This document shows, one piece after another, positions 9,483 to 17,469 of a stretch of DNA of 48,514 bases. The position numbers and the translations under genes were made by a program. The notes under the pieces are model-generated. The model was not told the origin of the DNA. It saw nothing but the letters and a program-made list of their open reading frames with translations, and ran no database searches. The DNA lies in contig CAMKMD010000025.1 in NCBI GenBank assembly GCA_946413815.1, forward strand, positions 1 through 48,514, read 5' to 3'. Position 1 is the stretch's first letter, and each line of letters begins with the position of its first letter. The stretch comes from an uncultured Ruminococcus sp. (GTDB lineage Bacteria > Bacillota > Clostridia > Oscillospirales > Ruminococcaceae).

Positions 9483-10439
9483 TTATTCACTTTCGTCAAC
9501 AAGGGGTATTATCTCCGCCTTGCCCTTTATGTATCGCATGACTCTTGCGTTGGGGTGTATGAGGGATTCATCGAGCTGTTCCTCGGTAATGACTCTTACC
9601 TGATGGTTTGTCGGGTAGTATATGGCAGCGAGGCGTGTCCCCTCCGGGAAGCGTGCTTCGCATTTGAGCAGATTCAGCCTGAGCTTGAGAAAACTCCTGC
9701 ATTCACCCTTGGAGCCCTTGATGCACAGCGCAGTATAGTATTCTCTCTCGGCAGGCGTCATGGGCACTGCCTTGCCGGCTTCAAGACGGTTCTTCTGAGC
9801 CTCCATGCGCATATTCTCAAGCCTTTCAAGGCGCCCGCGGCGGAGCTCCGTGAATTTCTCGTTCTTTTCAAGGTCGCTGGTATAGGCTGCCCTGTGTATC
9901 CAGTAGAAGGCCATGGCATCATTGAGGGCGTTGTGGAAGGTGCCTGTCTCGGGGGTATATCCGAATACGGTGGAGAGCTCTCCTATGCTGACCGCCTGCG
10001 GAAGCCCGAGCTTCTTAACGACTGTCTCCTGTATATCGGTGACACGTTTCCATGCAGCTGAGATGCTTGAAGCTGAGCGCAGCTTGCGCTGGTGGTTGCG
10101 CATATCCGAGGATATGGCGGGCTTGTCGAAGTTGCCCCATACCCATATCTTATCCACCTTGTATCTGTCAAGAAGAGCAAGAAGGTCGGAGAGCACCTTG
10201 TCGCTGTCGGCTGAGGCGCTTATCTCCTCCTGTGTCAGTTTTGTCAGCTTGCGGCACTGTTTGGTCAGACGCGGCCGGCAGACAGGACGGGAGGTGCAGT
10301 AGAAACGTTCTGCGATCTCGTAGTCGCTGCTGCATATTACCGCGCCTGCTGAGAGCAGTTCGCAGGTATTTATACCGATATTTGCTCCGCAGGTGAATTC
10401 AAAATCCGCAAAGCAGTAATAAGTCTTATCAGCGTTCAA
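9483..10439 (-). CDS. DEDD-type 3'-5' exonuclease (DnaQ/RNase T fold)
   Basis: The 318-residue protein has the DEDDh exonuclease signature. The DxE motif is in FADFEF (D12, E14), a further Asp in WGNFD (about 105), and the paired His and Asp in HNALND (about 169 and 174). This arrangement resembles KapD and ERI-1-like exonucleases acting on DNA or RNA 3' ends. The C-terminal third (about 215-318) is basic and not recognised; it could bind nucleic acid. The start is taken as TTG at 10439 because GGAGGT lies 7 nt upstream; the longer frame to 10454 would begin inside that ribosome site. It has its own promoter and is single-gene. The substrate is unknown. Confidence 0.82.
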   Translation of the reverse strand: MNADKTYYCFADFEFTCGANIGINTCELLSAGAVICSSDYEIAERFYCTSRPVCRPRLTKQCRKLTKLTQEEISASADSDKVLSDLLALLDRYKVDKIWVWGNFDKPAISSDMRNHQRKLRSASSISAAWKRVTDIQETVVKKLGLPQAVSIGELSTVFGYTPETGTFHNALNDAMAFYWIHRAAYTSDLEKNEKFTELRRGRLERLENMRMEAQKNRLEAGKAVPMTPAEREYYTALCIKGSKGECRSFLKLRLNLLKCEARFPEGTRLAAIYYPTNHQVRVITEEQLDESLIHPNARVMRYIKGKAEIIPLVDESE

Positions 10440-10500
10440 GAGACGCACCTCCAAAGTGATACTGCCGTAAAGCAGCTTTCGTGCTGCTGTGTTACCTTAT

Positions 10501-10529
10501 ATTATACCACATTTTTTCGCTTGCGTAAA
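10501..10529 (-). promoter_or_regulatory. Promoter of the exonuclease gene
   Basis: On the minus strand TTTACG (10524-10529) and TATAAT (10501-10506) are 17 bp apart, with an extended -10 TGG. A small GCAGC/GCTGC hairpin lies in the short leader before GGAGGT. Confidence 0.6.
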
Positions 10530-10778
10530 CACTAAGCGGAAATTTTTATAGCACAGCTTGAAAAAATACTTCCCTTGGGTACCGGTTCCGTCTGGATCAC
10601 TGGGATTTTGCACAAAGAGAAGAGATACATTTTGTGCATGGATACAAAGATAGAGGGAGATGATAAAAACTACCGCATTTCCTGACATTTATATAATATA
10701 AAGGATGTGAATGATCCCAGAGTGGTATGCCCGAGGGCATACCACGGAGAAAATACACACGAGAACGGAGGTATAACA
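10530..10778. other. Divergent intergenic region upstream of the dockerin serpin
   Basis: This gene-free stretch separates the exonuclease promoter from the serpin start. It contains an A/T-rich TATAAT at 10692-10697 without a clear -35 box. The only striking structure is the palindrome at 10722-10745, listed separately. Short open frames here lack ribosome sites. Confidence 0.5.
10722..10745. promoter_or_regulatory. 24-bp near-perfect palindrome in the serpin leader
   Basis: GTGGTATGCCC-GA-GGGCATACCAC is a perfect 11-bp inverted repeat with a 2-base centre. It lies about 35 bp before the serpin start codon and downstream of the candidate -10 at 10692. It could be an operator for a dimeric regulator or an mRNA stem-loop; there is no T tract. 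Confidence 0.55.
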
Positions 10779-12308
10779 ATGAAGAAAAGACTATCGGCAT
10801 TTACAGCATTAATAATGACAGTAGCTATGACAGGATCAATGGCTGTTTCAGCTGAGGATTCCGACGGACCGGGACCGCGTCTTGCTGAGCCTGAGCCGGT
10901 GGAGATCATATGCGGAGACGTGAACGGCGACGGCGCAGTTGATACCTTTGACCTTGCTCTCCTCCGCGGGCGCATAGGCAGCGAGGATGAACGTGCGGAT
11001 ATCGACGGCGACGGAAGGGTTGATGAATACGATCTGAAAACGCTCTCCGACTTCCTGCTCTCTGCCGGAGATACTGATGATTTCTCTCCCATAGGCAGCG
11101 TCCGCTACACCGGCAGGAAGGTAAAGATAGCAGCCGACAATGAGATCACAGAGGATATCATTGCTCCGCAGATGAAATTCAGTACGGAGCTTCTGAAAAA
11201 GACCTTCACACAGGAATCAAAGAATAAGAATCTCCTGATATCGCCGCTCTCCATAAACGTTGCCCTTGGTATGACAGCCAACGGCGCAGCAGGAGATACT
11301 CTTGCCGAATACATGGATGTTCTCGGCGGCGGAATGGAGCTTGACAGTTATAATGACTGTATGGCTGATCTGATATCAAGGCTGACCTCTTACTATTCTG
11401 CTGAGGTGGATATAACTGATTCTGTATGGTTCAGACAGAATGACGCCAACAGCTGCTTCGTAAAGCAGCCCTTCCTCAACAGCGCTGCAAAGTATTTCGG
11501 TGCAGACGCATTCGGAGCCCCCTTCGATGAGCAGACTGTAAGGGATGTCAACAAGTGGGTTTCCCACGGCACTCACGGTGTGATAGATCAGCTCTTTGAG
11601 AAGAAAGAAGATATCTATAACTCTATGATGCTGCTGATCAATACGCTGTACTTCAAGGGCAAATGGGATCAGCTATATGTACAGGCCGTTCCGCAGGTGT
11701 TCAAGAACTACAACGGCGAGGAGGTCCTGACAGATACTCTCTTCAGCAACGAGAGATACTATATCGAGGGCAAGGGTTATACCGGCTTCCGGAAGGATTA
11801 CAGCAGCAGCGATTTCAGCTTCGTCGGCATACTCCCGTATGAAGGCACCGATATCTACGACTTCGTTCAGGGGCTTGATCCGGAGGAGCTTCGCAGCTCT
11901 GTCATGTCAGCGAAGAACGTATTTAAGGAAGATCCGCCTGCACGCCTGCGCACCAGGATGCCCAAGATCAAGTATTCCAACAGCATGAATCTGAAGGAGA
12001 TCCTTTCCGCAGCAGGACTTGAGAACGCTATGTCAGACATGGCGGATTACAGCGCAATGGCTGATATCCCGCTGAGCGTGGACAAGGTAATACACAAGAC
12101 CTCCATAGAGCTCTCCGAGCAGGGAACAGTTGCTGCCGCAGTTACCGCTGTATCAATGCAGAAGGGAGAGGCAGCCTTTGAAAAGAACTATGAGGTATAC
12201 CTCGACCGTCCGTATGTGTATATGATAATGGACAATCAAACAGGCCTTCCGCTGTTCATCGGAGCCGTCACAGATCTTGACGGTACACCCGTCGATGCAG
12301 CTGAATAA
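10779..12308 (+). CDS. Secreted serpin with N-terminal dockerin (cellulosome-associated protease inhibitor)
   Basis: The 509-residue protein has a signal peptide (about 1-25, cut near AVSA), a dockerin at about 46-96, and a complete serpin domain from about 125 to the end. The dockerin shows two calcium-loop repeats, GDVNGDGAVDTFDL and ADIDGDGRVDEYDL. The reactive-loop hinge EQGTVAAAVTAV (about 447-458) follows the pattern of inhibitory serpins, with small residues that allow loop insertion. The start at 10779 follows CGGAGGT by 6 nt. Dockerin-bearing serpins are known from cellulosome-producing clostridia; the inferred role is to protect the extracellular enzyme complex from proteases. A second, related serpin follows at 12699. 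The cognate cohesin is unknown. Confidence 0.9.
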   Translation: MKKRLSAFTALIMTVAMTGSMAVSAEDSDGPGPRLAEPEPVEIICGDVNGDGAVDTFDLALLRGRIGSEDERADIDGDGRVDEYDLKTLSDFLLSAGDTDDFSPIGSVRYTGRKVKIAADNEITEDIIAPQMKFSTELLKKTFTQESKNKNLLISPLSINVALGMTANGAAGDTLAEYMDVLGGGMELDSYNDCMADLISRLTSYYSAEVDITDSVWFRQNDANSCFVKQPFLNSAAKYFGADAFGAPFDEQTVRDVNKWVSHGTHGVIDQLFEKKEDIYNSMMLLINTLYFKGKWDQLYVQAVPQVFKNYNGEEVLTDTLFSNERYYIEGKGYTGFRKDYSSSDFSFVGILPYEGTDIYDFVQGLDPEELRSSVMSAKNVFKEDPPARLRTRMPKIKYSNSMNLKEILSAAGLENAMSDMADYSAMADIPLSVDKVIHKTSIELSEQGTVAAAVTAVSMQKGEAAFEKNYEVYLDRPYVYMIMDNQTGLPLFIGAVTDLDGTPVDAAE

Positions 12309-12311
12309 GCG

Positions 12312-12449
12312 GACATCATGAAGAGACATCACGCAGAGACATCATGAAAAGACACCGGGCAATGACATCAGGTAAAGACATAGTGCAAGGACAACCAGGA
12401 CAGCGACATCATGCAATGACATCAGGAAGAAACAACACGGTAGTGACAG
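12312..12449. repeat. Degenerate 13-bp tandem repeat array
   Basis: About ten consecutive units resemble GACATCATGAAAA, most exactly 13 bp long, with one 15-bp and one 14-bp unit. The array begins 4 bp after the serpin stop codon. No ribosome site or coding signal supports the small open frames crossing it. The array fills much of the 390-bp gap between the two serpin genes. Confidence 0.75.
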
Positions 12450-12578
12450 GAACAGATATCGGAAGAGCCCGAAACGTACCCGCCCGGTGTCAGGGTGTGG
12501 GCACATCTGCCGTAAAAGGGCTTCTCCGGTGATCTGGAAGTATAAGACCAGACATTATCATTCGGGGGTTTTATACAA

Positions 12579-12616
12579 GTATGCCTGTGCAATTTTGTGC
12601 AGGCATACAATTTTTA
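12579..12616 (+). terminator. Intrinsic terminator between the two serpin genes
   Basis: GTATGCCTG and CAGGCATAC form a perfect outer stem with a partly paired inner loop, followed by AATTTTTA. It should end transcription of the dockerin serpin gene and the repeat array, so the second serpin probably has its own promoter. I could not identify a good one. Confidence 0.75.
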
Positions 12617-12698
12617 TGCCCTCTTGCAGCAAATCTCCTTCCTCAGGACACTATATTGACAAAGGGCATCAAAGATGCTGACGGAAGGAGTAATAATT

Positions 12699-13949
12699 AT
12701 GATGAAAAGAACAGCGGCCTTTATTGCAGGCCTTATGATGATTACAGGAGTCTGCACGGGATGTGCGGCACCGGTACAGAATACAGCCCTCGGCGCTGAG
12801 CTTGCCGTGAGCCGTGAGGAGGGAAAGGAGCCCGACAGTCTCTATACCTCCGCACAGATGAAGTTTGCCACAGAGCTTTTCAGGCGCACTTTTGCAGCAG
12901 ACAGCGGAAGGAACGTTCTTGTATCGCCCTTCTCGGTGTATACCGCACTTGCCATGACCTCCAACGGAGCCACAGGTGACGGCCTTGCATCCTTTGAGGA
13001 GCTGCTCGGCGGCGGTATGGATGTTAGTGACATCAACGAGGACACAGCCGCCATGATAAACCGCCTCAACGCCACGGAGGCCGGCGAGGTAAATGTCCTC
13101 GATTCCGTATGGTTCAGGGATGACAGCAGCTTTAAGGTGAATACGGATTTCGTCAGGGATATCCGTTCATGGTACGGAGCAGAGGCCTTCAAGGCCTCCT
13201 TTACACCCGAGACTGTCAGGGAGATAAACAAGTGGGTGGATAATGGCACAAAGGGCATGATAGATAAGCTCATCGACGACCCGGATGAATTCGATGAAGA
13301 TACAGTAATGGTTCTTGTCAACAGCCTTTACTTCAAATGCGGATGGGCGGAGGAGTATACAAGCTCACGCCCCTCAGAGTTCACGGCAGCGGACGGCACT
13401 GTAAGCACTCCTGATACCCTGTTCGGTACAGAGGATACCTACTACGAGGGCAAGGGCTATACAGGCTTCTCCAAGCCCTACAAAGGCGGCTTCAGCTTCG
13501 TTGGACTGCTTCCTGACGAGGGCACGGATATAGTGGACTTCATCAATTCCCTTGATGCGCAGGAGCTTGCGGACACACTCTCAAAGCCAAAGGATGGCAC
13601 GGTACATACCTCCATGCCCAAGCTCAGCCTTGATTATGACAAGGACCTTCTCGGTATAGTCGGCGAAATGGGACTGAACAGCAGCGGACTTGAGAACATA
13701 GCAGCGCCGGATTCTCCGTCAAAGGAATTCGCTGTCAGCAAGATCATCCATAAGACGAAGATAGACCTTAATGAGACAGGTACTGAGGCAGCAGCGGCAA
13801 CGGCTGTTGAGATATACAAGTTAGAAGCGGTCATTGCAAATCCGGAAAAGAGTTATTACGTATATCTGAACCGTCCATTCGTGTATATGATAGTGGACGA
13901 CGCAACAGGCCTGCCACTCTTCACAGGCGCAGTGCAGAGCATAGACTAA
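12699..13949 (+). CDS. Serpin, predicted lipoprotein
   Basis: The 416-residue serpin lacks a dockerin. Its N-terminus is a hydrophobic signal ending VCTGCAAP, a plausible though not ideal lipobox, suggesting lipid anchoring at about C24. The serpin fold covers about 45-416. The reactive-loop hinge ETGTEAAAATAV (about 358-370) is of the inhibitory type, and the following EIYKLEAV differs from the first serpin, implying a different target protease. The start is ATG at 12699 (or the adjacent ATG at 12702) behind GGAAGGAG. Shared stretches such as EGKGYTGF and INKWV versus VNKWV indicate the two serpin genes arose by duplication. Confidence 0.9.
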   Translation: MMKRTAAFIAGLMMITGVCTGCAAPVQNTALGAELAVSREEGKEPDSLYTSAQMKFATELFRRTFAADSGRNVLVSPFSVYTALAMTSNGATGDGLASFEELLGGGMDVSDINEDTAAMINRLNATEAGEVNVLDSVWFRDDSSFKVNTDFVRDIRSWYGAEAFKASFTPETVREINKWVDNGTKGMIDKLIDDPDEFDEDTVMVLVNSLYFKCGWAEEYTSSRPSEFTAADGTVSTPDTLFGTEDTYYEGKGYTGFSKPYKGGFSFVGLLPDEGTDIVDFINSLDAQELADTLSKPKDGTVHTSMPKLSLDYDKDLLGIVGEMGLNSSGLENIAAPDSPSKEFAVSKIIHKTKIDLNETGTEAAAATAVEIYKLEAVIANPEKSYYVYLNRPFVYMIVDDATGLPLFTGAVQSID

Positions 13950-13972
13950 GCATGATATAGCACTATATATAC

Positions 13973-14014
13973 AAATCCCGCAGGCGGCCGGTGATGGCTG
14001 TCTGCGGGATTTCT
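13973..14014 (+). terminator. Terminator after the second serpin gene
   Basis: AAATCCCGCAG (13973-13983) pairs with CTGCGGGATTT (14002-14012) around an 18-base loop, followed by a T-rich stretch. Confidence 0.75.
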
Positions 14015-14029
14015 CTGTTATGGGCTGGA

Positions 14030-14180
14030 TGGGCATATTTCGTGCGCCCGCTACACAACCCACACCACACACAATTAGGCTGCCCGTGCGATAGCCGGCT
14101 TTAGCCTGCGTGTCCGGAACAAAGTAAAAAACCGGCAAAGGGTGAGAGATAGGGGTGAGGGAAAGGAGAGTCCAGAGAGG
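14030..14180. repeat. Dispersed intergenic repeat, copy 2 (inverted relative to copy 1)
   Basis: The reverse complement aligns with bases 1-170. The core TGCCCGTGCGATAGCC and GGCTTTAGCCTGCGTGTCC is nearly identical to the opposite strand of 57-93. The serpin side ends in a degenerate version of the GTAGGGGC unit. The stretch lies in the 547-bp gap between the second serpin and the transketolase genes, which contains no convincing gene. Confidence 0.75.
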
Positions 14181-14191
14181 AAAACCGTAGA

Positions 14192-14254
14192 GGGGAAAGA
14201 GAGAGGGAAATGCCGGTTTTTGCTGCGGTTTTCTTTTTCCCTCTCTCTTTCCCC
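14192..14254. repeat. Perfect 19-bp purine/pyrimidine inverted repeat
   Basis: GGGGAAAGAGAGAGGGAAA (14192-14210) is perfectly complementary to TTTCCCTCTCTCTTTCCCC (14236-14254) around a 25-base loop. One arm is all purine and the other all pyrimidine. It adjoins copy 2 of the dispersed repeat and may be part of it. Confidence 0.7.
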
Positions 14255-14444
14255 CGGAGGTTGTCCTCTTTGGCAATCCACCGTTATGTAACGTTAACCA
14301 ATGTACAAATAATTCTTTCTATCCTTCATTTTTTGTTTGTCCTGACTTGTACTCTCAATGCCAGAGGGGGAAACCAGGGGAGTTGGGGGAGGAAAAGAAA
14401 ACCGCATTCTTAATTAAGCGTTCTGCATTAAACCGTAACCACAC

Positions 14445-14480
14445 AAAAAGCCGCAGCAAGAAAATGCTGCGGCTTTATCA
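14445..14480 (-). terminator. Terminator of the long minus-strand gene block
   Basis: On the minus strand AAAGCCGCAGCA pairs with TGCTGCGGCTTT around a 6-base loop and ends in TTTTTG. It lies about 20 bp after the transketolase C-terminal gene and closes the 17-kb minus-strand block. Confidence 0.9.
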
Positions 14481-14496
14481 GCTTTATAACGGGCTC

Positions 14497-15441
14497 TTAC
14501 TTCTTGAGAGCCTTCTTCACTGTAGCAACGATGTTCTCAGCTGAGAGACCGAACTCCTTGAGGAGGTCTACAGCGGGGCCGGAGTGGCCGAACTCGTCGT
14601 TTACGCCGATCTTGACAACGGGAACAGGGCAGCACTCTGTAACTGCCTCAGCAACAGCTGAGCCGAGACCGCCGATGATGCTGTGCTCCTCTGCGGTAAC
14701 GATAAGGCCTGTCTCCTTTGCAGCCTTGCAGATGATCTCCTTGTCAAGGGGCTTGATGGTGTGGATGTTGATGACTCTTGCGGAGATGCCCTCGGCAGCA
14801 AGTGTCTCAGCAGCCTGTACAGCCTCGTTTACCATAAGGCCTGTAGCTACGATGGTAACATCCTTTCCGTCACGCATTGTAACGCCCTTGCCGAGCTCGA
14901 ACTTGTAGGTAGCGGGATCGTTGATCACCGGTACTGCAAGTCTTCCGAAACGCATATATACAGGGCCGTTGAAGTCGAGGGCAGCCTTTACAGCAGCTCT
15001 TGCCTCTGTATCGTCGCAGGGGTTGATGATGGTCATGCCGGGGATAGTACGCATAAGAGCGATATCCTCGTTGCACTGATGTGTAGCACCGTCCTCACCA
15101 ACGGAGATACCGGCGTGTGTTGCACCGATCTTTACGTTGAGGTGGGGGTAGCCTATAGAGTTGCGGACGATCTCGAAAGCACGTCCGGCAGCAAACATTG
15201 CGAATGTGGAAGCGAAGGGGATCTTTCCGCAGGCAGCAAGACCGGCAGCAACGCCCATCATGTTTGCCTCAGCGATACCGCAGTCAAAGAAGCGCTCGGG
15301 GCAGGCCTTCTTGAAGATACCTGTCTTTGTAGCTGCTGCAAGGTCTGCATCGAGTACCACAAGATCCTTGTACTCGCCGGCTAAGTCTCTGAGAGCCTCG
15401 CCGTAGCTTTCTCTGGTAGCCTTTTTGATAACATCTGCCAT
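14497..15441 (-). CDS. Transketolase, C-terminal subunit
   Basis: The 314-residue protein corresponds to the pyrimidine-binding and C-terminal domains of transketolase, which moves two-carbon units between sugar phosphates in the pentose phosphate pathway. The segment FDCGIAEANMMGVAAGLA contains the catalytic Glu that activates thiamine diphosphate. The C-terminal domain runs from about 190. The separate N-terminal subunit is encoded 4 bp upstream, so the two are co-translated and form one enzyme. Split transketolases are common in Firmicutes and Archaea. The start ATG at 15441 follows GGAGGG. In an organism growing on plant cell walls it would supply pentose interconversion. Confidence 0.93.
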   Translation of the reverse strand: MADVIKKATRESYGEALRDLAGEYKDLVVLDADLAAATKTGIFKKACPERFFDCGIAEANMMGVAAGLAACGKIPFASTFAMFAAGRAFEIVRNSIGYPHLNVKIGATHAGISVGEDGATHQCNEDIALMRTIPGMTIINPCDDTEARAAVKAALDFNGPVYMRFGRLAVPVINDPATYKFELGKGVTMRDGKDVTIVATGLMVNEAVQAAETLAAEGISARVINIHTIKPLDKEIICKAAKETGLIVTAEEHSIIGGLGSAVAEAVTECCPVPVVKIGVNDEFGHSGPAVDLLKEFGLSAENIVATVKKALKK

Positions 15442-15445
15442 TGTC

Positions 15446-16285
15446 TTAACCCTCCAATTCCTTTAACTGAGCACTGAGCTCTGACATAGCCTGATCGTAC
15501 TGCTCCTTGTTGGGAGCTGTGCCGTGCCAGCCTACCTGATTCTCCATGAATGATACGCCCTTGCCCTTTACGGACTTCTGAACGATCACAACAGGCTTGC
15601 CGGAAACGGACTCAGCCTCAGTGAAGGCAGCATCGAGGCTGTCGAAGTCGTGGGCATCAGCAGTGATAACGTGCCAGCCGAATGCAGCGAACTTGTCTGT
15701 GATAGGCTCGGGTGAGCATACCTCAGTGATAGGTCCGTCGATCTGGAGACCGTTGTTGTCAACGATAGCTACGAGGTTGTCAAGTCCCTTGTGGGCAGCA
15801 AACATAGCAGCCTCCCAAACCTGACCTTCCTCGATCTCACCGTCGCCGAGGATGGTGTATACCTTGTAGGACTTGTTGTCGAGCTTACCGGCAAGAGCCA
15901 TACCGCAGGCAGCGGAGATACCCTGACCGAGTGAGCCGCTTGACATATCAACACCGGGGATGTGTATGCAGGGATGACCCTGGAGAAGTGCGCCGATGTG
16001 ACGGAGGGATTTCAGCTCCTCCTCGGGGAAGAAGCCCTTCTGTGCGAGAACAGAGTACAGAGCGGGAGCTGTGTGTCCCTTTGAGAGTACGAGACGGTCT
16101 CTGTCCTTGTTATCGGGATCCTTTACATCTACGTTCATCTTGTTGAAGTAGAGATAGGTGAGGGTGTCGCTTATGGAGAGCGATCCGCCGGGATGACCGG
16201 ATTTAGCGTTATAGGTTCCCTCGATAACGCCCATTCTTACCTTGCAGGCGATCTGCTGCAAATTCTTTTTTGTTGCTGCGTCCAT
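15446..16285 (-). CDS. Transketolase, N-terminal subunit
   Basis: The 279-residue protein is the diphosphate-binding half of transketolase. The thiamine-diphosphate motif runs from GDGEIEEGQVWEAA to VDNNGLQIDG (about 153-193), and SGHPGGSLS and SKGHTAPALY are the conserved substrate-side motifs. The start at 16285 is chosen because GGAGG lies 5 nt upstream; a longer frame to 16318 has no ribosome site. The partner subunit follows after a 4-bp gap. Confidence 0.93.
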   Translation of the reverse strand: MDAATKKNLQQIACKVRMGVIEGTYNAKSGHPGGSLSISDTLTYLYFNKMNVDVKDPDNKDRDRLVLSKGHTAPALYSVLAQKGFFPEEELKSLRHIGALLQGHPCIHIPGVDMSSGSLGQGISAACGMALAGKLDNKSYKVYTILGDGEIEEGQVWEAAMFAAHKGLDNLVAIVDNNGLQIDGPITEVCSPEPITDKFAAFGWHVITADAHDFDSLDAAFTEAESVSGKPVVIVQKSVKGKGVSFMENQVGWHGTAPNKEQYDQAMSELSAQLKELEG

Positions 16286-16328
16286 GATAACCTCCAGAAT
16301 AATATTATTTAACGGCATGAAGCCGTGA

Positions 16329-16574
16329 TCAGCGTGAGTTCTTTGCTGTGCCTATGAGTCCTCTTACCAGCAGCACGAAGCCTGCTGCAATGAGGATCAG
16401 CCTCTTTTTTCCCGCGTGTCCGAGAAGGAATATAGCCGTAGGAGCATCTGCACCGCCTATTATGCCGATACCTTCGGGCGGAAAGAGAAAGCCGTATACC
16501 AAAGGGGCAAGGCCTAAGGCGAGTATGACCAGGCCGGCGATGACGTAGTATTTTTCAGTCCTGTTTTTCTTCAT
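16329..16574 (-). CDS. Mini membrane protein with a decarboxylase-beta-like GGAD motif
   Basis: The 81-residue protein has a hydrophobic segment at about 9-29, the motif GIIGGADAPTAIFLLG at about 36-51, and a second hydrophobic segment at about 58-75. The motif closely resembles GIIGGADGPT in the beta subunit of sodium-pumping decarboxylases, where it belongs to the membrane channel. The protein is far too short to be that subunit, which is usually about 370 residues or more. The start at 16574 is set by AAGGAGGGG. It lies between the HAD phosphatase and transketolase genes. The function is unknown. Confidence 0.75.
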   Translation of the reverse strand: MKKNRTEKYYVIAGLVILALGLAPLVYGFLFPPEGIGIIGGADAPTAIFLLGHAGKKRLILIAAGFVLLVRGLIGTAKNSR

Positions 16575-16588
16575 CGTCCCCTCCTTAT

Positions 16589-16618
16589 ATTGTAACACTT
16601 CCGTATATGCGGAAGCAA
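16589..16618 (-). promoter_or_regulatory. Possible promoter with an internal dyad
   Basis: On the minus strand TTGCTT and TACAAT are 18 bp apart and enclose the perfect dyad CTTCCG-CATATA-CGGAAG (16598-16615). It lies 15 bp upstream of the mini membrane protein start. The dyad inside the spacer could be an operator or simply an intergenic hairpin. Confidence 0.35.
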
Positions 16619-16642
16619 TCTATTTCTTGCTGTATAGCAGTC

Positions 16643-17464
16643 TCAGAGACCGCATTTTCTGATAACTTCATCTATAAGCTCTGCTATGGCGCCTTCATCG
16701 CAGGTGCGGGAGAGAACAAGGTCTGCGTTCTGCTTCACCACATCCTCCGCATTTGCGGGGCAGGCTCCCAGGTCGGCGGCCTGTATCATTTCAAGGTCGT
16801 TGTCGAAGTCTCCGGCAGAGACGAAGGTGAAACCCTCGTATCCTGGGAGAGTGCGGTATACCTCCAGTGCAGAGCCCTTGCTTATGCCCTCCGGCAGCAT
16901 CTCGTAGAAGATATCGGAGGACTTCACGAAGCTGACGCCTGTGCAGTCCATGCCTTTTACGAGGAGCTCCATGTGCATGACGTCCTCAGGCGCCATGGAG
17001 AAGAGCACCTTGAGCCAGCCGCCCTCCGGTATATCGTCAAGCTCCGTATACTTCGGCACGATGCCGCAGATATCTGTATGGAGCTGCTGATAATCCGTAT
17101 TGCGGAAGACGTATGTATCGTCTGTCCGGAGAACCTCTCCGCCCGCCTCGGGCATAGCGGCGATTATATCCGCCGTCAGCTGCCTTGCGCTCAGGGGGAG
17201 GGGGTGTGTATAGAGAGTGGTGCCGGTTCCGTAGTCGTGTATGGCAGAGCCGTTGTACATGATGACGGGGCTTTGAAGCTCCAGCAGACGGATATACTGC
17301 TCAAATGACTGTATGGTGCGCCCTGTGGCGACGGAGAACTGTCCGCCCAGCTCACGGAAGCACTTTATGGCAGCGATATCGGTATCGGTTATCTGCTTCT
17401 TCGAGTTGAGCAGAGTGCCGTCCATATCGCTCAGGATGATGACTTTGCTTATATCCTCAAACAA
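16643..17464 (-). CDS. HAD-superfamily phosphatase (Cof type)
   Basis: The ~273-residue protein has the HAD nucleophile motif DMDGTLLNS (first Asp near 13, acid Asp near 15), the Ser/Thr motif in VATGRT, and the late GDFDNDLEMIQAA motif with metal-binding Asp residues. A Cof-type cap domain lies between. Such enzymes dephosphorylate sugar phosphates, flavin precursors or similar small molecules; the substrate cannot be told from sequence. The start is best placed at TTG 17464, just after the stop codon of the pseudouridine synthase, because the frame before it runs through that gene. The ribosome site is weak (GGGG), suggesting translational coupling. Confidence 0.85.
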   Translation of the reverse strand: MFEDISKVIILSDMDGTLLNSKKQITDTDIAAIKCFRELGGQFSVATGRTIQSFEQYIRLLELQSPVIMYNGSAIHDYGTGTTLYTHPLPLSARQLTADIIAAMPEAGGEVLRTDDTYVFRNTDYQQLHTDICGIVPKYTELDDIPEGGWLKVLFSMAPEDVMHMELLVKGMDCTGVSFVKSSDIFYEMLPEGISKGSALEVYRTLPGYEGFTFVSAGDFDNDLEMIQAADLGACPANAEDVVKQNADLVLSRTCDEGAIAELIDEVIRKCGL

Positions 17465-17469
17465 CTTAT

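Noticed and set aside
12312..12449. CRISPR array
   Set aside because: Units are 13 bp and contiguous with no spacers, and no cas genes are nearby.
12344..12681. Short plus-strand frames between the serpins
   Set aside because: They consist of the 13-bp array and a terminator hairpin and lack ribosome sites.
14683..15384. Plus-strand frame of 233 codons opposite the transketolase gene
   Set aside because: It is a shadow of the conserved transketolase subunit on the other strand; Cys- and Ser-rich, as expected from antisense reading.
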